Positions 16,243-24,526 of a DNA stretch of 64,000 nucleotides are shown piece by piece. The stretch is from positions 1-64,000 of the IMG/VR virus record IMGVR_UViG_3300002460_000025; one strand, written 5' to 3'. The notes below the pieces were generated by a model that was not told the DNA's origin, searched no databases, and saw only the letters and a list, made by a program, of their open reading frames with translations. The position numbers and the translations under genes were made by a program. Source of the stretch: a virus. Within the stretch, counting starts at the first letter, position 1. Every line of letters begins with the position of its first letter.

Positions 16243-16314
16243 TGCGGGGTAGTGTAGTAGCGCATGTCTGGCTCATAACCAGATGGACCAGTGCAACCCT
16301 GGCGACCGCAACCA
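16243..16314 (+). tRNA. tRNA-Met-like (anticodon CAU), degenerate arms
   Basis: The anticodon arm is perfect (TCTGG-CTCATAA-CCAGA) and the 3' end reads CCGCAACCA, as in initiator tRNA-Met. The acceptor pairs over five bases (TGCGG/CCGCA), but the two inner pairs mismatch, the D-loop lacks GG, and the T-loop is TGCAACC in place of TTCRANY. It may be a decaying or specialised tRNA. A CAU anticodon could also mean Ile2 after modification. Confidence 0.6.
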
Positions 16315-16328
16315 TTCTCTATCCTACG

Positions 16329-16352
16329 AGGGGAGGGCCGGGACTCTCCCCT
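16329..16352 (+). other. Intergenic GC hairpin
   Basis: AGGGGAG and CTCCCCT pair around a ten-base loop, 22 bases upstream of the next gene. It is one of a series of similar elements in the late operon. Confidence 0.6.
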
Positions 16353-16374
16353 ACTCTAGAAAGGTTTCCCGCTC

Positions 16375-17121
16375 ATGGCAACACGATATCTTCATGATTT
16401 TGCGGCCTCGACGGTCGCACTCGGGCTCCAAAAAGCCAATCTCACGACTCCAGACAAACCGAATGCGTTTGGATTGTTTGCAGTCAACGGCGTCATTTAT
16501 CCAGGCAAGGATAGTGCCTCAACACCGACCAACGTCAACCTCGAATTTCGTACACAGGTACTCTCCAAGACAATCAAGCTCAATAGCCAGACCGACTCGG
16601 ATACTGTATCGGGTGAACTGATTGGGTTCCAGTCAAAGCCACGAACGGGTGTGGCTGGTACGCAGAGTGTCTACGGGTGTCAGATCAGTGCCCAGATCAG
16701 TGATGGGATTGCCCTCACGGGATCTGGATCCATCATCGGTGGACATGTCGATGTCTATGTTCGAGGCACATCGGCAGGCACCATCGCTGGTGACGTGCGT
16801 GGTCTCCAGATTGAACTCACGACCGATGACGCCGGGACACGCGACATTACGGGTTACGTGACGGGCATCAGAATCCGCAAGGTATTCTCTGCCGGAACTG
16901 TGACTGGAGTGCAATCGGCTATCCGAGTTGAGGTCCCAGAAGTGCAGACGAACAGCGAGACCTATACAGGGCTGTTTGACCTGACTGGCACAGTCGGTAC
17001 AGGTACAACAACTGTATGGACAGACGGTGCAGTTACATCGGCGACAGCAGCGGGTGTGCTTGGGATTTATGTGAACGGTAGCAAGCGTTACATCAACCTG
17101 TACTCTGGAACACCTGCGTAA
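16375..17121 (+). CDS. Beta-rich virion protein
   Basis: 248 residues, repetitive short strands rich in Gly, Thr and Val (TGSGSIIGGHVDVYVRGTSA). This pattern is typical of beta-helical or decoration proteins. It begins MATRYLHDFAAST after a tRNA and a hairpin. No family recognised. Confidence 0.7.
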   Translation: MATRYLHDFAASTVALGLQKANLTTPDKPNAFGLFAVNGVIYPGKDSASTPTNVNLEFRTQVLSKTIKLNSQTDSDTVSGELIGFQSKPRTGVAGTQSVYGCQISAQISDGIALTGSGSIIGGHVDVYVRGTSAGTIAGDVRGLQIELTTDDAGTRDITGYVTGIRIRKVFSAGTVTGVQSAIRVEVPEVQTNSETYTGLFDLTGTVGTGTTTVWTDGAVTSATAAGVLGIYVNGSKRYINLYSGTPA

Positions 17122-17139
17122 TTTCTTAGGAGTCCTCGA

Positions 17140-17313
17140 ATGCCCATCACTCGTGAACAACTCATCGAACGAATACACCTTCTCGACGCAGATATCGAAA
17201 CGGCTAAGGCACAACTGCACGCCTTTGATGGGGCTCGGCAAGAGGCATTTTACTGGTTGACACAGATGGTGGACTCTCAGGAGTCTCCATCTCTACCAGA
17301 TAGCACATCGTAA
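17140..17313 (+). CDS. Small helical protein
   Basis: 57 residues, begins MPITREQLIERIHLLDADIE behind TTAGGAGTCC. Predicted to be one long helix with an acidic Ser-rich tail. Unknown. Confidence 0.65.
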   Translation: MPITREQLIERIHLLDADIETAKAQLHAFDGARQEAFYWLTQMVDSQESPSLPDSTS

Positions 17314-17321
17314 CACGAAGG

Positions 17322-17346
17322 GTGGGGGGCGGTTTGCGCCCCTCAC
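17322..17346 (+). other. Intergenic GC hairpin
   Basis: GTGGGGGGCG pairs with CGCCCCTCAC across GTTTG, the most stable of the late-operon hairpins by eye. No U-run follows. Confidence 0.65.
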
Positions 17347-17364
17347 ATTTCAAAAGGAACTCAC

Positions 17365-17781
17365 ATGGGTGCAGGCGACTACCTCCACTGGCAATTCCAG
17401 AAAACCCGCAAGAATCGTGATCTGTTCATGCTTGCGGCCACCGATGACCAGAGCGGTGTCTTGACGGTCAAGACGGCGAATCATCGGCTCTACATCCAAA
17501 AAATCAGCATCAATCCCACGACGTACGCGGCCGTCACGTGGACGTTCCAGGATGATGCGAGTACTCCCGTTCCTATCGCACACATTTCTATTCCTGCGGC
17601 TGCCGTGGCGTTGCCATCGGAGAGTGGGAGTATTGTGTTTGATTTTGGTCCCACTGGTATTCCACTCACTCTTGGGAAGAACCTCGATCTGGAGGTGTCT
17701 GCGGCTGGTGCGGCAGGCGCGATTCACATTGAAGCGTATGAACAGCTAGAGGGCGCTGTCGCCGCAGCATCCACGAACTAA
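17365..17781 (+). CDS. Beta-sandwich-like virion protein
   Basis: 138 residues. The strands and Gly/Ala loops (GIPLTLGKNLDLEVSAAGAA) resemble small jelly-roll decoration proteins. It belongs to a group of beta-rich genes between coat and adaptor. Function unproven. Confidence 0.65.
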   Translation: MGAGDYLHWQFQKTRKNRDLFMLAATDDQSGVLTVKTANHRLYIQKISINPTTYAAVTWTFQDDASTPVPIAHISIPAAAVALPSESGSIVFDFGPTGIPLTLGKNLDLEVSAAGAAGAIHIEAYEQLEGAVAAASTN

Positions 17782-17782
17782 G

Positions 17783-18004
17783 ATGCTCCAGATTCACGAA
17801 GTCGGAGCCCCACTCACCTTCAACCAGGAAGACCTCATGATGGTGATGACCTCACCACATCTTCCTTTCTGGCATAGGATGGTCATTCGAGTTACAGCGA
17901 TATGTCTTACACTTCTGGCCGTCTATTTGCTGGTGAAACAACGGGGATCACGACTTCTGCGGTCGCTGTGTCGACGACCACCACCTACATCCGAGAAGCC
18001 TTGA
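17783..18004 (+). CDS. Small membrane protein overlapping the next gene
   Basis: 73 residues with one hydrophobic segment (MVIRVTAICLTLLAVYLLVK) and a basic tail. The start follows the upstream stop by one base, but the last 103 bases overlap the next gene in another frame. Lower confidence because of that overlap. Confidence 0.45.
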   Translation: MLQIHEVGAPLTFNQEDLMMVMTSPHLPFWHRMVIRVTAICLTLLAVYLLVKQRGSRLLRSLCRRPPPTSEKP

Positions 18005-18174
18005 TTCAAGCAGATCCTTCCAATACCACGAATGTCCTTGTTGGGAATTCGACGGCACAGGAAATCACCTTGACTCCAGGACAAGCCATCACGATTCCAA
18101 TCATTTCCTTGTCCCTCATCTACGTGAAGATGGCGAGTGGGACGGGAATTGTCAACTGGCTCGGCAGAGATTAG
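17902..18174 (+). CDS. Small beta-rich virion protein (pair with 20918 gene)
   Basis: 90 residues with the pattern TTTYIREALIQADPSNTTNV followed by PGQAITIPI and a C-terminal GTGIVNWLGRD. It resembles the gene at 20918 in layout (strand, NDS/PSN turn, FVxxI strand), suggesting related folds. Probably a virion component. Confidence 0.65.
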   Translation: MSYTSGRLFAGETTGITTSAVAVSTTTTYIREALIQADPSNTTNVLVGNSTAQEITLTPGQAITIPIISLSLIYVKMASGTGIVNWLGRD

Positions 18175-18175
18175 C

Positions 18176-19864
18176 ATGTCGAGTATTGGTATCCACGGAC
18201 AAGATCCGAATGCGGCCGGTGGTGGGACTGAAGTCACTGAGGATGATGCTGCCGTTGCCGATCCGAGTGGTGTTCATCTCATTGCCCGGAGACGAGATAC
18301 CCTTGTCTCAGAAGTCGATACTGATGCGGATGTGGTTGCAGTCAATGCGACCGCGAAGGGCGAAGTATACACTAAACACGTCGATCCCATCACGGCTGGT
18401 CAGATCAGTACACTCAACTCGACGTCTGTGCCATTGGTTGGTACAGGTACATTCACAGGAACGGCTGAAGATGTCAGTCGTTATGGATCAGTCACTGTCG
18501 AAATACAATCTGCATCGGCGACCGCAAACTCATCAGCGACACTGTTTGTAGAGTTCTCGCCAGACGCGACAAATTGGGATGTCTCGATCTCAAACAAGAT
18601 CGATGTAGGAACGACGAACAATTTCATCTACCCGGTCATTGCACAATACGTCCGAGTACGTTTGGTCAATGGAAGTTTTGCCCAGACAGCCCTGCGATTA
18701 CAGACCGCGTTCAAGGCTACATCGGCATCTGTCAGTCCGCGTGGGTACGGACCCGTCACCTTCTCAGCCGTCAATGATCGTCTCGATGTACCACTTGGAC
18801 CCAATAGTGGTGCAGGGTTTGTCTATGATCCAGGGACATTCACGGGAACGATTTCTTGTGCGTGGAGCTACGATGGTGGGGTGAATTTCAGTCAGTGGTG
18901 TCCGTTTATCAATCCCCAAACAGGGGGAATCTATAATCAAGCTGGTTATAGTGGGTCGGCGGACACGACCACGGTCCTCTTTCAAATCCTGCTTCCTGCT
19001 GGTGCCACACACGCGCGTGTCTTCTGTTCAGCATTTACTGGAGGGACGGCGGATATTACCGTTGTCACTGGAAACGTCCCGGCCTTCAGCCCCCTATCGT
19101 TTTGTGTGCAGAATGATTTCGTCACCCCAGAACCCTTATCTGGTCTCCAGATTGGTGGTTCCGTTGGTGCAAATAACGAATTCCATGCAGTACATGTCAA
19201 CAATGATCATCCCGCGTTATCTGCATATGGTTTAACGGTTCGCGAAGTCGGGCATTCAGGAGTCAATGGTTCCACGTCTGCGGGATCCCTCCAAATGTTT
19301 TACACAGGAGGACGTGATCCTGTCAACAACCTTCTTCGTGGGTTTGACATCAAAGATGCCGCAATCAGTGCCACTGGATGGAATGGCGTTATCTGCCGTC
19401 CCTATCCAACTCATGATGGTACTCGTGCTGTACCGATGGCTGACGACTTCCTCCGTGCTCGGTGGGTCAGAGATGGAAAGCAACGTCTCCCTGCCGACAC
19501 ATTCAGCCTCGTTCATGAACCTGGGGCAAATGCTCAGGCCACGATTACCAAAGCCGCTGCCGGAGCCGGTATACGGAACGTCTGCACGGCTATCATGGCG
19601 ACCTTGGTATCAGACGGTACGGCTGTCACGCCTGTTCAGGTGTATGTTCGTTTACGAGATGGCGCAACTGGTGCTGGAACTGTTCTCTGGACAGGAGCCT
19701 TGTCTCTCTCCGCAACGGGTGGTGTGAATGCTCCTCCAATCATGCTCTCTGATCTCTGGATTGAGGGAAGTCAGGATACTGCCATGACCTTCGAATTCAG
19801 TGCCGCAGCCGGAGCAAATACTATCGAAACCGTCTCCATGAGTGGTGTGGTTTCAACGGAGTAA
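18176..19864 (+). CDS. Large beta-rich virion protein
   Basis: 562 residues from ATG 18176, one base after the upstream stop. It is rich in short strands, Thr, Ser and Val, with several discoidin-like or jelly-roll-like stretches (SVTVEIQSASATANSSATLF; ARVFCSAFTGGTADITVVTG). It could be a capsid fibre or tail-side protein. No catalytic motif seen. Confidence 0.7.
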   Translation: MSSIGIHGQDPNAAGGGTEVTEDDAAVADPSGVHLIARRRDTLVSEVDTDADVVAVNATAKGEVYTKHVDPITAGQISTLNSTSVPLVGTGTFTGTAEDVSRYGSVTVEIQSASATANSSATLFVEFSPDATNWDVSISNKIDVGTTNNFIYPVIAQYVRVRLVNGSFAQTALRLQTAFKATSASVSPRGYGPVTFSAVNDRLDVPLGPNSGAGFVYDPGTFTGTISCAWSYDGGVNFSQWCPFINPQTGGIYNQAGYSGSADTTTVLFQILLPAGATHARVFCSAFTGGTADITVVTGNVPAFSPLSFCVQNDFVTPEPLSGLQIGGSVGANNEFHAVHVNNDHPALSAYGLTVREVGHSGVNGSTSAGSLQMFYTGGRDPVNNLLRGFDIKDAAISATGWNGVICRPYPTHDGTRAVPMADDFLRARWVRDGKQRLPADTFSLVHEPGANAQATITKAAAGAGIRNVCTAIMATLVSDGTAVTPVQVYVRLRDGATGAGTVLWTGALSLSATGGVNAPPIMLSDLWIEGSQDTAMTFEFSAAAGANTIETVSMSGVVSTE

Positions 19865-19885
19865 CAATTTTCTTAAGGAGTCTAC

Positions 19886-20104
19886 ATGCCCGCATTTGAA
19901 GAAGTCAGTGATACCCCAACTCCCGCATTCGTTGTTGTCGGGAAGCCTTCAGTTGGTGATGGATGGACAATCGTTCCAGGTGGTCTGTACGCAACAGAAG
20001 CTGAGGCAACGCAGGCCGCACAGGCCGCAGTTGGTGATCCAGATAATTGGTACGCTACTCGTGTGTGCCTTCCAACGGGATCGTTGTTCCAGGACGTGAG
20101 CTAA
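19886..20104 (+). CDS. Small virion-region protein
   Basis: 72 residues starting MPAFEEVSDTPTPAFVVVGK behind TTAAGGAG, a strong ribosome site. A compact strand-helix-strand sequence. Unknown. Confidence 0.7.
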   Translation: MPAFEEVSDTPTPAFVVVGKPSVGDGWTIVPGGLYATEAEATQAAQAAVGDPDNWYATRVCLPTGSLFQDVS

Positions 20105-20116
20105 CGTTTCATCGTA

Positions 20117-20143
20117 GGGGGAGGGGAGGAATCCCCTCTCTCC
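20117..20143 (+). other. Intergenic GC hairpin
   Basis: GGGGGAGGGGA and TCCCCTCTCTCC pair around GGAA, 12 bases before the adaptor start. Similar to those at 14615, 16329 and 17322. Confidence 0.6.
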
Positions 20144-20155
20144 TTCTGACATTCA

Positions 20156-20872
20156 ATGGCAACACTTCTTTCATCCATCGAAACACAGGCTCGACGCCAT
20201 CTCATCGAGACGACCGCCTCTTTCTGGTCCTCGGCTGAGATCATCGACATCGAAAATAAGGGGATCTTTGATCTCTGGCGTGACATCGTGAACTTGAAGG
20301 AGGAACATTTCCTCACGATCGACACCACGAATGTCTCCCTCGCCGCAGACACATCGACCCTGACGGGTGTTCCCGCTGATGTCCACAAGGTTTACCTGAT
20401 CGAACCCCTCGATACGTCTCCAGACAGTGACAATCGGAACCTCGAATTCATCCCCAAGGACTACCATCACGTCCTCTTCAAGAATGCTCGCACGCGGGAT
20501 CCAATTGACCCGAGCAACGACACAATTTTCTATGCTCCCATAGGAGCAGGGGCTCCAACGGGTACAGGCTCCACGACGATCCAGGTCGCTCCACAAGTCA
20601 ATGCTGCTGTCAGTTTGAGGTTCTGTTACGTCCCCGTCATCGCGGCACTCACGGCGTCTGGTACCGTCCCCATCCCTGGTGAGGCTGACAATGCCCTCAT
20701 CGCATGGACGGTCGCGTTCGCCCGCGCGAAGGAACGAGAAGATCGATCTCCTGATCCGAGTTGGCTCGCCGTCTATGCGACGGAGAAAGCACATCTCTTG
20801 GAATCATTGGGTTTGAGGCAGTTGCAGGAGCCCAAGATTGTCGATGGACTGTTCGACGATTACTGGTCATAA
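20156..20872 (+). CDS. Head-tail adaptor protein
   Basis: 238 residues. The N-terminal pattern (ETQARRHLIETTASFWSSAE, then IDIENKGIFDLWRDIV) matches the helical opening of short-tail adaptor proteins such as P22 gp4-like proteins. A beta-rich middle and a C-terminal helix (AWTVAFARAKERE) complete it. It should bind the portal and seat the tail hub. This is the main reason I infer a short-tailed virion. Confidence 0.75.
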   Translation: MATLLSSIETQARRHLIETTASFWSSAEIIDIENKGIFDLWRDIVNLKEEHFLTIDTTNVSLAADTSTLTGVPADVHKVYLIEPLDTSPDSDNRNLEFIPKDYHHVLFKNARTRDPIDPSNDTIFYAPIGAGAPTGTGSTTIQVAPQVNAAVSLRFCYVPVIAALTASGTVPIPGEADNALIAWTVAFARAKEREDRSPDPSWLAVYATEKAHLLESLGLRQLQEPKIVDGLFDDYWS

Positions 20873-20917
20873 CAGGAACGATCACGTGTCAGTACCACGT
20901 ATTACTGAGTAATATCC

Positions 20918-21226
20918 ATGCCATTCCTTATTTCTTCTTCCTTTCCTTCCCCTCCAGCGAGTGCAGCGTCAACAACTGTGGCAACAAGTACCACATCTGC
21001 CGAACTCCTGGCAGCCAATGTCAATCGACGACAGTTTTTCGTCCACAACGATTCCAATAGCACACTCTTCGTGGCCTTCGCTGCCACAGCAACCTCCACC
21101 GCATTTGCCGTGAAGATTCCCAAGGATGGGTTGTGGGAGTCATTGACGGATGGGTATACAGGGGTGATTTCTGGGATTCTTTCTGGTGGTGCCGGGAATG
21201 CCCGTATCACTGAAGTCACATCGTAA
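20918..21226 (+). CDS. Small beta-rich virion protein
   Basis: 102 residues, Ser/Ala/Thr-rich N-terminus, then RRQFFVHNDSNSTLFVAFAA and a C-terminal GGAGNARITEVTS. Similar layout to the gene at 17902. Probably a virion component next to the tail. Confidence 0.65.
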   Translation: MPFLISSSFPSPPASAASTTVATSTTSAELLAANVNRRQFFVHNDSNSTLFVAFAATATSTAFAVKIPKDGLWESLTDGYTGVISGILSGGAGNARITEVTS

Positions 21227-21235
21227 GGAACAGCC

Positions 21236-21532
21236 ATGGCTCAAAACGGCCTCGCGGCGATCATTGAATACAAACGGAAGCTGAAGGAAGCCCAGGATGC
21301 GGCCGAGGGGAAAACCCCCAAGGAAGCTCCTGCGGTGACTGGCCTCAAAGCGGCGGTTCCCAAGGAGAAGCCTGCTGAGAAGCCTGTCGAGAAGCCTGCT
21401 CCACCCAAGCCACCGGCCCCCTATGTTCCCATCAAAGACAAGACGGCTGAGGAGAAGGCACAGTTAGCCGAGGAGATGAAAGCTGAAATGGAACTCCGTG
21501 CCGCGAGGGCGAAAGCCAAGGCCAAGAAGTAA
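21236..21532 (+). CDS. Lys/Ala/Pro-rich disordered protein
   Basis: 98 residues with a helical start, a central run of EKPAEKPVEKPAPPKPP and a charged helical end (EEMKAEMELRAARAKAKAKK). Likely a linker, assembly or DNA-associated protein. Low complexity prevents a family call. Confidence 0.7.
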   Translation: MAQNGLAAIIEYKRKLKEAQDAAEGKTPKEAPAVTGLKAAVPKEKPAEKPVEKPAPPKPPAPYVPIKDKTAEEKAQLAEEMKAEMELRAARAKAKAKK

Positions 21533-21540
21533 CACATCTT

Positions 21541-22911
21541 GTGGAAAGGTACGTACACGTGGGCGGGAAGATAGACGTCTATCACATCGGTCTTGGTGGG
21601 GTCAACCTCACGAAGTCGCCGATCCATCTTGATGATGCGGAACTGACTCAGGCACAAAATGCGGAGTTCGATTCCGATTCCAGAGAAGGGGGACTGCGGA
21701 AGCGTGGAGGGATCGATGAATTCACTCCAACCGCATTGAATAGTGGTGCGTCCATCCTCGGGATGTCATATCTGCCGTTGCCCACGACCTATGTCTTGAC
21801 TCTCTATGCATCGTTGGATAGTGGTGCGAACACGTGGTTGACATCCACCAATGGCACAACCTATACAGGCGTTACCACCCCTGCCCGTGCAGCGAGGATT
21901 GATGTCCGCACCACGCCAGTCTTACAGCCCTATGGACACCGCCGCATCACCACCTTCAACAACAAGTTGGTGTATCCGGGTGATGATTATGTTGTCTACC
22001 CAACACTGAACTTTACCAGTCCACCACTTCGTCTGTATGATGGAACGGACGATGTGGAGATTCTCCGGTTGCAGGTAGGCCCAGATGCGGCTGCCCTCGC
22101 TCTACCCTATTCGCTCCTGGATTTCGTCAAAGTTGGAGGGACCCTCTACTTTACCGTCCATGAGCAGTTGGGAAGTACCAATGGAGGACGGGTATTGTCG
22201 ATGGATCTCACGACTGGTATCATCGCACAGGTCGGTGAGACGTTTGGTGGAACGAGCATCTCTCCCACGGCTGGTGCTCCCTATACCTTGGTCAGTCACC
22301 GTGGCGACATCTTCGTTGGTATCAACGGGATCGCAGGTGCATCGGTTGGCAAGATTTACCGCATCACCCCCGGTGGGACCAACTCGTGGACTGCTGACGT
22401 GACCAATCTACAAGGCTACCCTATCTCGATGGCTGAGTTCCAAGGGGATCTCTATGTCGGGCTACAGGGCGATGCGGGTGAAAATGCTCTCGTCGTCAAA
22501 CGTGCTGCCGCGACCGGAGCCTATACGACAAGTGACACGGGTTCAGGTGTGGTTGCTTTTTCTTACTATGGTCCGCTCATTGTGTTTGAGGATGAACTCT
22601 ACACCCCGTTCATCTCTCCCGATCCGGTAGCCGCGTCAGTCGTCAGCACCATTCGGAAGTTTGATGGTACATCCTGGACAACGGATCTCGATATCAAGGG
22701 GACACTCACGCCATCTGGAGTGACAAACTTTGGAGTACATAAGGCGGGACAAGCGACCATCTTCAATGGCGATCTCTACATCGCCTTCGAAACAAATGTC
22801 GGAAGTGCCAATGGATTCATCCTCAAGAAAGCCTCCGGAGGTGCGTGGTCGATTGCTGAAGATGGTATTGAAATCAGTGGGTATCTAGAAGTTCTCAACG
22901 TGCGAAGCTAA
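21541..22911 (+). CDS. Tail hub/nozzle-like beta-propeller protein
   Basis: 456 residues from a GTG start; GTG 21559 is an alternative. The N-terminus (GGVNLTKSPIHLDDAELTQA, then GGLRKRGGIDEF) is typical of proteins at the head of short-tail tubes. Residues about 150-450 show repeated strands with Tyr/Gly (FQGDLYVGLQGDAGEN; FNGDLYIAFETNVGSAN), suggesting a propeller. It lies beside the next hub protein. Confidence 0.65.
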   Translation: MERYVHVGGKIDVYHIGLGGVNLTKSPIHLDDAELTQAQNAEFDSDSREGGLRKRGGIDEFTPTALNSGASILGMSYLPLPTTYVLTLYASLDSGANTWLTSTNGTTYTGVTTPARAARIDVRTTPVLQPYGHRRITTFNNKLVYPGDDYVVYPTLNFTSPPLRLYDGTDDVEILRLQVGPDAAALALPYSLLDFVKVGGTLYFTVHEQLGSTNGGRVLSMDLTTGIIAQVGETFGGTSISPTAGAPYTLVSHRGDIFVGINGIAGASVGKIYRITPGGTNSWTADVTNLQGYPISMAEFQGDLYVGLQGDAGENALVVKRAAATGAYTTSDTGSGVVAFSYYGPLIVFEDELYTPFISPDPVAASVVSTIRKFDGTSWTTDLDIKGTLTPSGVTNFGVHKAGQATIFNGDLYIAFETNVGSANGFILKKASGGAWSIAEDGIEISGYLEVLNVRS

Positions 22912-22912
22912 T

Positions 22913-24526
22913 ATGTCATTCATTCTCGCACAAGCTGGAAATAAGCTCTACAAGGTTAATGTATCGACTGGTGTTGGGACAGAAATCACCCTCCCGACTG
23001 ACGTGACACTGAGTACGACTCGTCTCCCTCGGTTTGCGGTACTTGGACAGTGGGTCGTGATGGTCAATAGTCCAAGTCGGAATCTCGTGATCGACCCGGA
23101 AGGGACATGCCGTGTGCTTGTTCCTCGCCCTCCGGTGAGTACTCCTGTCGTGAGTGGGTCAGGAACGGGCCTGACTGGTGATTATTCTGTTCGATGCTCC
23201 TTCACCATCACGGGACCTGATGATGAGGTGCTGATCGAATCCCCCCTCTCACCCATCAGCAATACGTTTTCCGCGTCCAACCAGGGCCTCCTCTTGACAG
23301 GTGTCCCTATCTCAACGGACGATGTGGATGGTGTGAGATTCTATCGCAATGCAGCCGGTGGGACGGTGTATTTCAGATGGATTGATAAAACTGGGAACGT
23401 TGGAGGCAACATCACCGACAATATGCCCGATGCCTCCCTGAGTATTCTCCCATCCGATGAAGGGACACTCCTCACCCCTCCAGGGACCATTGAAGGGACC
23501 AGGATGCGGGATGTGGTCAGTTGGCAGAACCGGCTTTGGGGTCTTGATAGTGATATCAATCGACGTGATGTCGTCACCTACACGGAAGCAGGATCAACCT
23601 ACAAGTGGGCCAACACGCTCACGGCATCTCCTGCTGGTCAAGACGAATTCGGTGTGCTTGGCTTCCTCCCACGCAAGAACGAACTCGGTCTCGTCAAGAG
23701 GGACGGCATCTGGCAAGTCACAGGTACGTCGTCGAGCAATTATCGTGTGGTCCAGATTGCTGGCGGAGATATTAGAACTCCAGGAGTCGGTGGATGTGTG
23801 GCGACCGCCTCCTGTATCGTCGTCAATAACACGGCCTACTGGCTTGGGAAGGACGGCATCTACGAGTGGGGCGATAATGGCATCAACAACATCTCTCGTG
23901 ATCAAGTCGATCCCTGGTTCACGACAGATACCTACTTCAATCGCGCCAGATTCCCCAATGCGTGGGCGACGTACAACGTCATCCAGGATACCATTTACTT
24001 CCACCTTGCCAATCTCGGGTCGAGTGTGGAGGATCGCTGGATTGGGTTCGATCGGAAGGCGCGTGCGTGGTTTGGTCCTCACAAGACGGATCTCATCACT
24101 CCAACCTGCTCCATTCTCGCTGAAGATGCCAACGATAATTCAACCCTCTACCTCGGTTCATCAGTCGGACACATTTACACGATGAATCGTGCAACGAGGA
24201 CAGATGGTACCGCGACCGCGATCGACTTTGATGTGATTGGGAAGTTCCATGACGCAAACGCCCCAGATATCGACCACTTTTGGGGAGAGTTGGCGATGCT
24301 CTCGCGAGTTGAATCTGGTGGGACGTTGACGATTACCCCGTATGTGGGTCGGCTGTCAGCATCCGCCGGAACCGCGATCTCGCACGACCTCACCACGGGC
24401 CGTCAGCGTCTCCGTCGTATCGGAACTGGTGCCATGGCTCGCCTCCAGTTTGGTCAAGCCACGGCTGGACAGGATGTGACCCTCTTTGGCTACGAGATCC
24501 CATTCTTTGAACTCGGTCGACGCTAA
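22913..24526 (+). CDS. Tail hub / DNA-stabilisation-like protein
   Basis: 537 residues. It has the pattern SWQNRLWGLDSDINRRDVVT and WLGKDGIYEWGDNGINNISR seen in P22 gp10-like packaged-DNA stabilisation and T7 gp12-like nozzle proteins, with an Ig-like N-terminal part. It probably closes the portal channel after packaging. Overlaps the next start by one base (TAATG). The family call is by resemblance only. Confidence 0.65.
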   Translation: MSFILAQAGNKLYKVNVSTGVGTEITLPTDVTLSTTRLPRFAVLGQWVVMVNSPSRNLVIDPEGTCRVLVPRPPVSTPVVSGSGTGLTGDYSVRCSFTITGPDDEVLIESPLSPISNTFSASNQGLLLTGVPISTDDVDGVRFYRNAAGGTVYFRWIDKTGNVGGNITDNMPDASLSILPSDEGTLLTPPGTIEGTRMRDVVSWQNRLWGLDSDINRRDVVTYTEAGSTYKWANTLTASPAGQDEFGVLGFLPRKNELGLVKRDGIWQVTGTSSSNYRVVQIAGGDIRTPGVGGCVATASCIVVNNTAYWLGKDGIYEWGDNGINNISRDQVDPWFTTDTYFNRARFPNAWATYNVIQDTIYFHLANLGSSVEDRWIGFDRKARAWFGPHKTDLITPTCSILAEDANDNSTLYLGSSVGHIYTMNRATRTDGTATAIDFDVIGKFHDANAPDIDHFWGELAMLSRVESGGTLTITPYVGRLSASAGTAISHDLTTGRQRLRRIGTGAMARLQFGQATAGQDVTLFGYEIPFFELGRR

